Shown: one piece after another, positions 43,801-51,604 of the stretch
How the letters are laid out: each line of letters starts with the position of its first letter
How positions within the stretch are numbered: the stretch's first letter is position 1
From: Flavobacterium sp. LHD-85
Lineage (GTDB): Bacteria > Bacteroidota > Bacteroidia > Flavobacteriales > Flavobacteriaceae
Direction of reading: 5' to 3'
DNA: 64,000 nucleotides
Assembly: GCF_030929595.1 (NCBI RefSeq)
Contig: NZ_JAVFVR010000004.1
Coordinates: 62,001 to 126,000, forward strand
Made by a program: the position numbers and the translations under genes
The notes under the pieces: generated by a model
Told to the model about the DNA's origin: nothing
The model's database searches: none
What the model saw: only the letters and a program-made list of their open reading frames with translations

Positions 43801-43831
43801 TTAAAACCAATTAAAAAAACAAAACCTTTTT

Positions 43832-44497
43832 ATGAGTTCACTTCAAAAAATCCTCTTTGTATTCTCCTTTATTTTTCTTTCAAACATCACATTTAGTCAA
43901 GAAAAAACTATCAATAAAGACCAACGTTACATTTTCTTTTTTCACAACAAATTTGTTGAAGAAAATGATTTAAATGCAGTTCATCCAGAATATGGCAGAG
44001 CAGAATATAATGAAATTTTAGAATCTTATAGAAAAGATGGTTTTATTGTTTTTAGTGAAAAAAGAAAGAAAAACACCAATTCTGCCGAATATGCCGAGAA
44101 AATGGCCAAACAAATCAAAAAGCTTATAAAGAAAGGCGTTTCACCAAATCATATTACAGTAATCGGAACGTCACAAGGCGGTTACATTGCTCAATTTGTT
44201 TCAACTTATCTCTCCAATCCAAATGTGAATTTTGTTTTCATTGGATGCTTTAGAGATGTTGATATTCAAGAAATTCCAGATATTAATTGGTGCGGCAATA
44301 TTTTAACCATTTATGAAAAATCAGATATTTACGGAGTTTCTGCCATTAAAAGAAAAGAAACTTCGAAATGTAAAATAGCACATTTTAAAGAAATTGAACT
44401 GAACACAGGCCTAAAACATGGCTTTTTGTACAAAGCGGCAGACAATTGGATTGCTCCAAGCAAAAAATGGGCAAATGGCAATTATGAACTAAATTAA
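43832..44497 (+). CDS. Secreted alpha/beta hydrolase
   Basis: The 221-residue protein has a signal peptide (FIFLSNITFSQ) and an alpha/beta-hydrolase core with the nucleophile elbow GTSQGGYIAQF (Ser at about 113), an upstream strand region ITVIGTS and a C-terminal histidine in LKHGFLYKA. It most resembles small esterase or dienelactone-hydrolase-like proteins of unknown substrate. A strong terminator follows, so it is probably monocistronic. Confidence 0.8.
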   Translation: MSSLQKILFVFSFIFLSNITFSQEKTINKDQRYIFFFHNKFVEENDLNAVHPEYGRAEYNEILESYRKDGFIVFSEKRKKNTNSAEYAEKMAKQIKKLIKKGVSPNHITVIGTSQGGYIAQFVSTYLSNPNVNFVFIGCFRDVDIQEIPDINWCGNILTIYEKSDIYGVSAIKRKETSKCKIAHFKEIELNTGLKHGFLYKAADNWIAPSKKWANGNYELN

Positions 44498-44517
44498 GCA
44501 TTCAGAAAACATAAAAG

Positions 44518-44558
44518 AAGCCTTCAATAATTTTGATTTTATTGAAGGCTTTTTTTTT
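44518..44558 (+). terminator. Terminator after the secreted hydrolase gene
   Basis: GCCTTCAATAA-TTTTGATT-TTATTGAAGGC (44520-44549) is a perfect 11-bp stem followed by nine T residues. Confidence 0.92.
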
Positions 44559-44753
44559 GAAATCTGACGTTTTTTTGATTAAAATCTTTTTCTAAAAATA
44601 ATTTTTTTATCATTTTTTTATTTGCAAAATACCTCCATTAGAAAAAAACACCATTTTTCATCTCTACTATTACGATTTCAAAACACTTTTTTCAACCAAA
44701 AAACGTCGTTTTGTTACAAAATAAACGACTCTTCAAATTTTGTTAATGTACAA

Positions 44754-44782
44754 TTGGCATTTCATTTGTTTGTTTAACTTTG
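44754..44782 (+). promoter_or_regulatory. Promoter of the TlpA-like gene
   Basis: TTG (44754-44756) and TAACTTTG (44775-44782) are 18 bp apart, matching the Bacteroidota consensus. It leaves a leader of about 33 nt. Confidence 0.7.
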
Positions 44783-44821
44783 TGAATTCAGTACCCTAAT
44801 AAAAAATAATTTTAGTAAAAT

Positions 44822-45319
44822 ATGAAACAATTAGTCCTAGCCGTAATTGCATTTATTTCTTTTTCTTGCACACAAGCTCAGAAAACAGCTTTTTCTAAAG
44901 AGGCTTTATCTGAGAAATTACTAGCCACTGACGGAAGTCAGGTTACCTTCAAAAACATCTTAAAAAAATACAAAGGCAAAACTTTGGTTATTGAAGTTTG
45001 GGCATCTTGGTGTGGTGACTGTGTAAAAGCAATGCCAAAATTAAAAGAATTACAAGCTAATAATCCTGATGCATCTTACTTGTTTATTTCGGCTGATAAA
45101 ACTGCTGACAAATGGAAAGCTGGAATTGAAAAACATGAATTGAACAAAGGTGATCACTACATGATGAACGATGGCATGAAAGGACTTTTTGGAAAAGCTA
45201 TTGACTTAGACTGGATTCCAAGATACATTGTTGTTGACAAAACTGGTAAAATTGTTCTTTATCGTGCAATAGAAACTGACTTTGCTAAAATCGACGAAAC
45301 TTTAAAAGGATTGAAATAA
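44822..45319 (+). CDS. TlpA-like thiol-disulfide oxidoreductase, lipoprotein
   Basis: The 165-residue protein has a lipoprotein-type signal (AFISFSC, Cys at residue 16) and a thioredoxin fold with the active site WASWCGDC (Cys64, Cys67), the strand TLVIEVW and the cis-proline loop DWIPRYIVVDKTGKIV. TlpA/ResA-like proteins reduce disulfides in exported proteins or in cytochrome c maturation. It is expressed from its own promoter and followed by tpiA after 91 bp. Confidence 0.93.
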   Translation: MKQLVLAVIAFISFSCTQAQKTAFSKEALSEKLLATDGSQVTFKNILKKYKGKTLVIEVWASWCGDCVKAMPKLKELQANNPDASYLFISADKTADKWKAGIEKHELNKGDHYMMNDGMKGLFGKAIDLDWIPRYIVVDKTGKIVLYRAIETDFAKIDETLKGLK

Positions 45320-45410
45320 TCTTTCAAAAACAATAACAATGTCAAAATTCAATTGCGATTTTGACTCCCTTCAAAAAACAAAAAATTAAAAAATAATAAA
45401 AACTACCAAA

Positions 45411-46163
45411 ATGAGAAAATCGATTGTTGCAGGAAACTGGAAAATGCATAAAAATGCTGCACAGACTGAAGAGTTATTAAACGAATTAATTGCTAAAATT
45501 CCAGCGAAAACAAATGCACAAGTAATTGTAGCTCCAACTTTTGTAAACTTACAAGCTGCTGCTGCAAAATTAAAAAATACAACTATCGGAGTTTCTGCAC
45601 AAAACGTTCACCAAGCTGAAGGTGGTGCTTTTACAGGAGAAATTTCTGCAGATATGCTAACTAGTATTGGCGTTAACACAGTAATCTTAGGTCACTCTGA
45701 GCGCAGAGCCATTTTTCACGAAACAGATGCTTTAATCGCAAACAAAGTTGATACAGCTTTAAAACACGATATGACCGTAATTTTTTGCTTCGGAGAAGAA
45801 TTAAAAGACCGTCAGTCTGGAAATCACTTCAACATTGTTGAGAACCAATTACGTGATGGAGTTTTCCATATCGCCAAAGAATCTTGGTCTAAAATTGTTT
45901 TAGCTTATGAGCCAGTTTGGGCTATTGGAACCGGAGAAACTGCTTCGCCAGAGCAAGCTCAAGAAATGCACGAATTTATTAGAGAAACTATCCGTAAAGC
46001 TTTTGGAGCTGAAATCGCTGATGAAGTTTCTATTTTATACGGTGGTTCTGTAAAACCAGAAAATGCTAAAGAAATCTTCTCTAAACCAGACGTAGATGGT
46101 GGTTTAATTGGAGGCGCTGCTTTAAAAGCTGACGATTTCTTAGCAATTGTTACAGCAATCTAA
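45411..46163 (+). CDS. tpiA: Triosephosphate isomerase
   Basis: TpiA interconverts dihydroxyacetone phosphate and glyceraldehyde 3-phosphate in glycolysis. The 250-residue TIM barrel has GNWKMHKN (catalytic Lys), HSERR with the electrophilic His, AYEPVWAIGTG with the catalytic Glu (loop 6) and GGSVKPENA with the phosphate-binding GGLIGGAALKADDF. Length is standard. A strong terminator ends it, and prmA has its own promoter. Confidence 0.98.
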   Translation: MRKSIVAGNWKMHKNAAQTEELLNELIAKIPAKTNAQVIVAPTFVNLQAAAAKLKNTTIGVSAQNVHQAEGGAFTGEISADMLTSIGVNTVILGHSERRAIFHETDALIANKVDTALKHDMTVIFCFGEELKDRQSGNHFNIVENQLRDGVFHIAKESWSKIVLAYEPVWAIGTGETASPEQAQEMHEFIRETIRKAFGAEIADEVSILYGGSVKPENAKEIFSKPDVDGGLIGGAALKADDFLAIVTAI

Positions 46164-46191
46164 TTTTTAGATCTAAGATCTAAGATTTTAC

Positions 46192-46222
46192 AAAAAACCA
46201 TTCGCTGTGCGAATGGTTTTTT
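46192..46222 (+). terminator. Terminator after tpiA
   Basis: AAAAAACCATTCGC-TGT-GCGAATGGTTTTTT is a perfect stem with a 3-nt loop and a T-tract, placed 28 bp after the stop codon. Confidence 0.92.
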
Positions 46223-46247
46223 CGTTTTAGAATTTGGAATTTTTAAA

Positions 46248-46278
46248 TTGAAAATTTATAATTTAAGGATTACCTTTG
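46248..46278 (+). promoter_or_regulatory. Promoter of prmA-clpS
   Basis: TTG (46248-46250) and TACCTTTG (46271-46278) are 20 bp apart. The TTG inside this -7 box is not a start codon, because the first ATG (46294) lies 15 bp downstream. Confidence 0.65.
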
Positions 46279-46293
46279 CAAAAATTTTTATTT

Positions 46294-47127
46294 ATGTCAA
46301 ACATCTATTTAGGATATCATTTTACAATTGAGCCGAAAGAATTGGGTTCTGAAATTTTAGTGGCTGAATTGGGCGAAAAAGCGTTTGAAAGTTTTACAGA
46401 AACAGAAAACGGAATTTCAGCTTTTGTGAAAAAGGATTTATGGGATGAGAATATTCTAGATGATATTTATATTCTACAATCTGAAGAGTTTAAAATTGAA
46501 TATACGATTGAAGAAATTGATCAGGTAAACTGGAACGAAGAATGGGAAAAGAATTTTGAACCAATTGATGTTGACGGAAAATGCCATGTTCGCGCTCCTT
46601 TTCACGAAAAAACTGATGCTGAATTTGATATTGTAATTGAGCCTAAAATGAGTTTTGGAACTGGGCATCATGAAACCACTCACATGATGATTCAGCATTT
46701 GCTGGAAATGGACGTTAAGGGCCTTAAGACTTTAGACATGGGTTGCGGAACTGCCATTTTAGCTATTCTGGCTGAAATGAAAGGAGCTGAACCAATCGAT
46801 GCAATTGATATTGATAATTGGTGTTATTTAAACTCAATTGAGAATGCGGAACGCAATAATTGCAAACACATCAGCGTTTATGAAGGCGATGCGGCATTAT
46901 TGGCAGGCAAAAAATATGATTTGATTATTGCCAATATCAACAGAAATATTTTATTGAATGATATGCAAGCGTATGTTGATTCTTTAAATCCAAAAGGAAT
47001 AATTCTTTTTAGTGGTTTTTATGAAGAAGACATTCCGTTTATTGATGCTTCATGTGTTGAAAAAGGTTTAACTTATGTTAAAAAGTTTCAAAGAAACAAC
47101 TGGGTATCTCTAAAATACGTAAATTAG
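46294..47127 (+). CDS. prmA: Ribosomal protein L11 methyltransferase
   Basis: PrmA trimethylates ribosomal protein L11. From the ATG at 46294 the product has 277 residues with an N-terminal substrate-recognition domain (MSNIYLGYHFTIEPKE) and a class I methyltransferase core: KMSFGTGHHETTHMMI, LDMGCGTAILAILA (SAM-binding motif I) and DLIIANINRNIL (catalytic motif). An upstream TTG at 46276 is within the promoter -7 box and is rejected as start. clpS follows after 39 bp. Confidence 0.95.
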   Translation: MSNIYLGYHFTIEPKELGSEILVAELGEKAFESFTETENGISAFVKKDLWDENILDDIYILQSEEFKIEYTIEEIDQVNWNEEWEKNFEPIDVDGKCHVRAPFHEKTDAEFDIVIEPKMSFGTGHHETTHMMIQHLLEMDVKGLKTLDMGCGTAILAILAEMKGAEPIDAIDIDNWCYLNSIENAERNNCKHISVYEGDAALLAGKKYDLIIANINRNILLNDMQAYVDSLNPKGIILFSGFYEEDIPFIDASCVEKGLTYVKKFQRNNWVSLKYVN

Positions 47128-47166
47128 ATAATTGATAATCAACCCAGTACAAAAAAACATAAAACT

Positions 47167-47442
47167 ATGAGTACTAAAGAAAAAGTAAGAGAAAGAGTTC
47201 GCGAAAAAGAAGCCATTGCTTTTAATAACGAGATCATTGTATATAATGATGATGTAAACACTTTTGATCACGTAATCGATACTCTTATGCGTGTTTGCGA
47301 CCATACGGCTGAACAAGCTGAGCAATGTTCTTTAATCGTTCATTACAACGGAAAATGCACTGTAAAAACAGGGCCAATTGAAAAACTTAAACCTCAATGC
47401 ACACAACTTTTGGAAGCTGGTCTTAGCGCCGAAATTGTCTAA
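47167..47442 (+). CDS. clpS: ATP-dependent Clp protease adaptor ClpS
   Basis: ClpS delivers N-degron substrates to ClpAP/ClpCP. The 91-residue protein contains the family core IIVYNDDVNTFDHVIDTLMRVCDHTAEQAEQC and ends LEAGLSAEI. The Asn-Asp pair at the entrance of the N-degron pocket (YNDD) is present. It is cotranscribed with prmA and followed by a long hairpin. Confidence 0.95.
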   Translation: MSTKEKVRERVREKEAIAFNNEIIVYNDDVNTFDHVIDTLMRVCDHTAEQAEQCSLIVHYNGKCTVKTGPIEKLKPQCTQLLEAGLSAEIV

Positions 47443-47458
47443 TTGATTCATAATTAAA

Positions 47459-47505
47459 AAACGCATTCTGTTTTATTCTACATTAGAATTGAATAGAATG
47501 CGTTT
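47459..47505 (+). terminator. Long hairpin after clpS, repeated before the next gene
   Basis: AAACGCATTCT ... AGAATGCGTTT forms an 11-bp stem around a TTTTATTCTA/TAGAATTGAATA loop region that can also pair. It starts 17 bp after the stop codon. The T-tract is short, so it is a terminator of moderate quality. A related sequence recurs at 47684-47727. Confidence 0.6.
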
Positions 47506-47683
47506 CTATTTCTATAGATTTCAGCTCCTCCCAAAAAAACTGTTGCAAAAAAAAAATAGAGATCAATAACTCCAATTCCGTTTATTTTTCTTTTTCAATT
47601 GTCTGAGAATCCTCTCTCTATTTAATTTATTTTAAATCAAAATACCATATTAATACGCTTTATTTTATCAATAATTTAAAAAA

Positions 47684-47727
47684 GCATTCGATTTTATTCT
47701 ATATTTGAACGAAATAGAATGTTTTTT
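47684..47727 (+). repeat. Second copy of the clpS-downstream element, containing a -7 box
   Basis: The sequence GCATTCGATTTTATTCTATA followed by GAAATAGAATG resembles the hairpin at 47461-47503 in order and spacing. Its middle holds TATATTTG (47700-47707), a TAnnTTTG box 22 bp before the hydroxylase ATG. The two copies bracket a 180-bp AT-rich spacer without a gene. Confidence 0.45.
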
Positions 47728-47729
47728 TT

Positions 47730-49001
47730 ATGGAAGAATACGGAAAGATATTGATTATTGCAATGCCGGTTTTTTTAGCCTTAATTGTTATTGAAAAAAT
47801 TTATGGCATTTATAAAAAAAATGACACCGCTCCATTAATAGATAGCGTATCTAGTATAAGTTCTGGAATTACCAATTCAGTTAAAGACGTTCTAGGGCTA
47901 AGCGTAACTTTTCTTTCTTACGAATGGCTAGTTTCTAAAATTGCATTCCAGCATTTAGAGACCAATGTTCTCTCCTATTGCATTGCTTTCTTTGTTATTG
48001 ATTTCTACGGGTATTGGAGTCATCGACTGGCACACCAGATTAACTTTCTTTGGAACAAACACGCTATACATCACAGCAGCGAAGAATTTAATCTTGCTTG
48101 CGCACTACGTCAGCCAATTGCCAGTTTAGTTAATCTCTTTACTTTTTTATTGATACCAGCTGCGCTATTGGGCGTTCCTGCTTCTGTAATTGCTATTACG
48201 TTGCCTATTCACTTATTCTTGCAATTTTGGTATCATACCAAACACATAAAAAAAATGGGCTTTTTGGAGCATATTTTAGTAACTCCTTCACACCATCGCG
48301 TGCATCATGCCATTAATCCGGAATATTTGGACAAAAACCATTCGCAGATTTTCATTTTTTGGGATAAACTTTTTGGCACTTTCCAAGAAGAATTAGACGA
48401 AGTTCCTCCTGTTTTCGGAATTACGAGACCTGCCAACACATGGAATCCAATTAAAATAAATTTTCAGCATTTGAGCTTACTCATAAAAGACGCCTGGCGT
48501 GCTCCAAAGTGGAAAGACAAATTCACTATTTGGTTTAAACCAACAGGTTGGCGTCCTGAAAATTTTGAAGAAAAATATCCCGTAAACAAAATTGAAAATG
48601 TTTTTAATTTTGAGAAGTACGGCACACAAAATTCTCAAAAATTAATATATTGGTCTGTTGCACAAGTTTTAATAACATTGCTATTTGTAAGCTATTTGTT
48701 TGATAATATTGCCAAAATTGGTCTTCCAAATATTTTTATCTATGGCTTTTTTATTTTTATAACCATATATAGCTACACAGAGTTAATGGACAAAAATCGA
48801 CATGCCCTTTTATGGGAAGGTATTCGACTAGGAATTGTAGTTTGTATTATTGGTTATTATGGAGATTGGTTTGGTTTAAATCATGTAATTCCAATTAGTA
48901 ATTATATTATTTTTACCTACCTGATCTTATCTTTTTTAACTACATTTTATTTTATAAATTTTGATTTTAAAACCAACCAAAACCAATATATCAATTCATA
49001 A
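47730..49001 (+). CDS. Sterol desaturase / fatty acid hydroxylase family membrane protein
   Basis: The 423-residue protein has about nine hydrophobic spans and the three histidine clusters of the di-iron superfamily: HRLAH (98-102), HAIHH (111-115) and SHHRVHH (about 191-197) with a later NHSQ. The N-terminal two thirds form the catalytic region. The C-terminal third adds spans (LIYWSVAQVLITLLFVSYLF ... IRLGIVVCIIGYYGD). This two-part architecture occurs in alkylglycerol-monooxygenase-like (TMEM195) proteins, so ether-lipid or fatty-acid hydroxylation is possible. The neighbouring lysoplasmalogenase-like gene, 8 bp downstream, also points to ether lipids. Confidence 0.88.
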   Translation: MEEYGKILIIAMPVFLALIVIEKIYGIYKKNDTAPLIDSVSSISSGITNSVKDVLGLSVTFLSYEWLVSKIAFQHLETNVLSYCIAFFVIDFYGYWSHRLAHQINFLWNKHAIHHSSEEFNLACALRQPIASLVNLFTFLLIPAALLGVPASVIAITLPIHLFLQFWYHTKHIKKMGFLEHILVTPSHHRVHHAINPEYLDKNHSQIFIFWDKLFGTFQEELDEVPPVFGITRPANTWNPIKINFQHLSLLIKDAWRAPKWKDKFTIWFKPTGWRPENFEEKYPVNKIENVFNFEKYGTQNSQKLIYWSVAQVLITLLFVSYLFDNIAKIGLPNIFIYGFFIFITIYSYTELMDKNRHALLWEGIRLGIVVCIIGYYGDWFGLNHVIPISNYIIFTYLILSFLTTFYFINFDFKTNQNQYINS

Positions 49002-49009
49002 CCCCTATT

Positions 49010-49696
49010 ATGAGAAATTCTTCTTTTTTTAAACTTTATGCAGTATTTAGTATCGTTTACCTGTTTATTCTACTTTTAGGATACGAACGTTTCGACCTTT
49101 TTCTTAAACCCATTTTGATACCAATTATCGGGTTTGGCGCTTATTTTTACAGAAAATTTCCGAGTCAGAACATTTTATTGGCTGCACTTACACTTTCATG
49201 GCTTGGAGACGTTATTTTGCTTTTTACAGATCTTGGCGAGATTTATTTCATTTTAGGGTTAGTATTTTTCCTGATGGCACATATTATCTATTGCATACTT
49301 TTTAATAAACAGAGAAGAATTAGAAAAAAACAAAACAAACCACTTTTTATATTTGGCAGCATTCTTATTGCCGTATATTTAATTGGAATGATTTCTGTTT
49401 TAATGCCTCATTTAGGAGATCTTGAAATTCCTGTTTCTATTTACGCTTCGATAATCTCAATCATGCTTTTATTTGCTTTCAACGGATTTTTGGTTTGGGA
49501 AAAACCAGGAAACCAGCTAGTGTTTTTTGGTGCGCTTTTCTTTGTAATTTCAGATAGCATTTTGGCTGTAAATAAATTTTATGTCCCAATTCCCAAAAGC
49601 TCTTTTTTTATCATGCTAACTTATCTTCTGGCACAATATCTGATTGTAGTTGGTGTTTTAAAACTAAATCCGAAAAAAGTAGAGCAAACAGTTTAA
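49010..49696 (+). CDS. Lysoplasmalogenase family protein (YhhN)
   Basis: The 228-residue protein has about eight membrane spans and YhhN/TMEM86 features: LKPILIPIIGFGAYFY, LTLSWLGDVILLF with the conserved Gly-Asp, MAHIIYCILF and FFVISDSILAVNKF followed by LAQYLIVVGVLK. Eukaryotic TMEM86B hydrolyses lysoplasmalogen. Bacterial roles are less clear. It starts 8 bp after the fatty acid hydroxylase-like gene, which suggests joint action on ether-type lipids. Confidence 0.87.
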   Translation: MRNSSFFKLYAVFSIVYLFILLLGYERFDLFLKPILIPIIGFGAYFYRKFPSQNILLAALTLSWLGDVILLFTDLGEIYFILGLVFFLMAHIIYCILFNKQRRIRKKQNKPLFIFGSILIAVYLIGMISVLMPHLGDLEIPVSIYASIISIMLLFAFNGFLVWEKPGNQLVFFGALFFVISDSILAVNKFYVPIPKSSFFIMLTYLLAQYLIVVGVLKLNPKKVEQTV

Positions 49697-49715
49697 TCTT
49701 CCAACAACCTCAACC

Positions 49716-50165
49716 ATGAAAAAAATAACTCTTTTAATTGTTTTATTAATCAGCGCTTCCTCTTGTGTAAGCACAAAATCGACATTAAAAAATGTTGACG
49801 ACAATGCGCCAGATTTGATTTTAAAAAAAGATAATACTTTTTCTATAACACAATTTGCCAAAGACAAAAAGTACGGTTACGATCCTGACTATCCTATTAA
49901 TATATTTTTTCAGAACACTAACAACGAAGCTTTAAACGAAACTCGTTTCTTAAACGCTTTAGCTGGCCCAAATGGCGAAAAAATAACGTATTCCAGATTA
50001 GAAACCTGCTGCCCTTTTCCGACTAAAAGAAGCAATATGGGGGCTGGGTTTTTGAATGTTTATGAGTTGAAATGGGATGGGCAAAAAAAGCCGATTAAGC
50101 TTTATTTGAATGTTTATGAAAAGGGAGTTTTGATGGTTCCAGTAGGATTGAGGTTGAAACAATAA
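49716..50165 (+). CDS. Hypothetical lipoprotein
   Basis: The 149-residue protein has a lipoprotein signal ending SASSC (Cys at residue 17). The mature domain has NIFFQNTNNEALNETRFLNALAGPNGEKITY, a Cys-Cys pair in RLETCCPFPTKRSN and VYELKWDGQKKPIKLYLNVYEKGVLMVPVGL, suggesting a compact beta fold. I recall relatives being mislabelled as a KDO-8-phosphate synthase because of linkage to kdsA; nothing in this sequence supports that enzyme activity. Confidence 0.7.
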   Translation: MKKITLLIVLLISASSCVSTKSTLKNVDDNAPDLILKKDNTFSITQFAKDKKYGYDPDYPINIFFQNTNNEALNETRFLNALAGPNGEKITYSRLETCCPFPTKRSNMGAGFLNVYELKWDGQKKPIKLYLNVYEKGVLMVPVGLRLKQ

Positions 50166-50196
50166 ATCATCAAAGTATAAAATTATACTTGAAATA

Positions 50197-50532
50197 TTGC
50201 CTTTTATATTAATTCTGCTTCCTGTATTATTTCAACTAACAATAGGAACTAAAACAATCTATAAACCAATTTCGCTTACACTTAGTTCTGTAACTTGGAT
50301 TAGCATTATTTCTTATATTTTGTTCTCTATTATTTCTTGCTATATTGTCAATTACAATTTTTCAAAACAATACGAACAATATCCAAACCCAGTAAGATGC
50401 GGAATGCCTCTTTTAGGCATTGTTATGGCTTCTTTCTTTTTACTTCTTATTCTGATTTTGATTATTGCAATACAATTTTTGATCAAAAGATGGAGAGAAA
50501 ACAGATCAAAAAAAGAGGCCGTTCAAAGCTAA
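50197..50532 (+). CDS. Small membrane protein lacking an ATG start
   Basis: The frame has three hydrophobic segments (PFILILLPVLFQLTI, VTWISIISYILFSIISCYIV, LLGIVMASFFLLLILILIIAIQFLI) and a basic C-terminus (KRWRENRSKKEAVQS). The only conventional start is TTG at 50197. The frame stays open upstream through ATA and ATT codons with signal-like residues, but contains no ATG. Either a non-ATG start is used or the start has decayed. I do not recognise the family. Confidence 0.5.
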   Translation: MPFILILLPVLFQLTIGTKTIYKPISLTLSSVTWISIISYILFSIISCYIVNYNFSKQYEQYPNPVRCGMPLLGIVMASFFLLLILILIIAIQFLIKRWRENRSKKEAVQS

Positions 50533-50734
50533 AAAACAGCAATAAACTGCAAAACTTTAAAACATGATAAATGTCATCTATTAGTTTCTTTTCATGCTTT
50601 AATATTGTCTCGGAAAAAGCATTTAATCATTCTAAAGAAATTTTAGCAATTCGTCAATTCTACTTAGCTCCTAGTCAGTTATTCGACTTCTTAAAATAAT
50701 CTTAAATCTTCATCTGCTATTCATAAATCATAAC

Positions 50735-50742
50735 TACCTTTG
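50735..50742 (+). promoter_or_regulatory. -7 promoter box of kdsA
   Basis: TACCTTTG matches TAnnTTTG and ends 20 bp before the kdsA ATG. A CTG (50714-50716) occupies the -33 position with an 18-bp spacer. The rest of the 230-bp gap holds nothing I can identify. Confidence 0.55.
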
Positions 50743-50762
50743 CATTGCAAAAAAATAATTTT

Positions 50763-51581
50763 ATGAACTTACAACATATTCCACAAATTAAGCATACTGA
50801 TAGCGGAAATTTCTTTTTATTGGCGGGGCCTTGCGCTATTGAAGGAGAAGAAATGGCTCTTAGAATTGCTGAAAAACTAGTTGGTATTACCGACAATCTT
50901 CAGATTCCTTATGTATTTAAAGGATCTTTCAAAAAAGCAAACCGTTCTAGAATTGACAGTTTTTCTGGAATTGGTGACGAAAAAGCATTAAAAATCTTAA
51001 GAAAAGTTTCAGAAACTTTTCATGTTCCAACTGTAACAGATATTCATACCAATGAAGATGCTGATATGGCTGCACAATATGTAGATGTATTGCAGATTCC
51101 GGCTTTCTTAGTTCGTCAGACTGATCTTGTTGTGGCTGCTGCTAACACAGGAAAAACGGTAAACTTGAAAAAAGGACAATTCATGAGTCCAGAAAGCATG
51201 AAACATGCTGTTCAGAAAGTTTTAGACTGTAATAACGAAAATGTTATGGTTACAGATCGCGGTACTATGTTTGGCTACCAAGACATGATTGTTGATTTTA
51301 GAGGTATTCCTACTATGCAGCAATATGCTTCTACGGTTTTAGACGTAACTCACTCTTTACAACAGCCAAATCAAACAGCTGGAGTAACTGGCGGAAGACC
51401 TGATATGATCGAAACAGTGGCTAAAGCGGGTATTGCAGTTGGTGTTGATGGTATTTTTATCGAAACACATTTTGATCCTGCAAATGCAAAAAGTGATGGC
51501 GCTAATATGCTTCATTTAGACTATTTTGAAGGTTTAATGAACAAGTTGGTAGCCATCAGAAAAACGGTAAACGCCTTTTAA
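50763..51581 (+). CDS. kdsA: 3-deoxy-8-phosphooctulonate (KDO-8-P) synthase
   Basis: KdsA condenses arabinose 5-phosphate with phosphoenolpyruvate to make KDO-8-phosphate for lipopolysaccharide. The 272-residue product has FFLLAGPCAIEGEEMALRIAE, FKGSFKKANRSRIDSFSG, FLVRQTDLVVAAANTGKTVNLKKGQF and DVTHSLQQPNQTAGVTGG. Asn rather than the metal-binding Cys follows AGPCAIE at the family's diagnostic site as far as I can judge, so the metal class is not assigned. The ATG at 50763 is preferred over TTG at 50745, which lies at the expected transcription start. Confidence 0.96.
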   Translation: MNLQHIPQIKHTDSGNFFLLAGPCAIEGEEMALRIAEKLVGITDNLQIPYVFKGSFKKANRSRIDSFSGIGDEKALKILRKVSETFHVPTVTDIHTNEDADMAAQYVDVLQIPAFLVRQTDLVVAAANTGKTVNLKKGQFMSPESMKHAVQKVLDCNNENVMVTDRGTMFGYQDMIVDFRGIPTMQQYASTVLDVTHSLQQPNQTAGVTGGRPDMIETVAKAGIAVGVDGIFIETHFDPANAKSDGANMLHLDYFEGLMNKLVAIRKTVNAF

Positions 51582-51604
51582 TAATTATATAATACTTAAG
51601 TTCT

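Larger units (their letters stand above)
44498..44821 (+). other. 324-bp intergenic region with a terminator and a promoter
   Basis: The first part holds the terminator of the hydrolase gene (44518-44558) and the last part the promoter of the TlpA-like gene (44754-44782). Between them the DNA is AT-rich with loose TTTTTCA/AAAACG repeats and no credible frame or RNA gene. Confidence 0.6.

Noticed and set aside
49716..50165. Calling this lipoprotein a KDO-8-phosphate synthase because kdsA is nearby
   Set aside because: The sequence has a lipobox and a small beta-type domain without any aldolase motif. The true kdsA is at 50763.
50337..50567. Overlapping plus-strand frame of 76 codons in another phase
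   Set aside because: The composition is low in hydrophobic order and the competing frame has three clear membrane spans.
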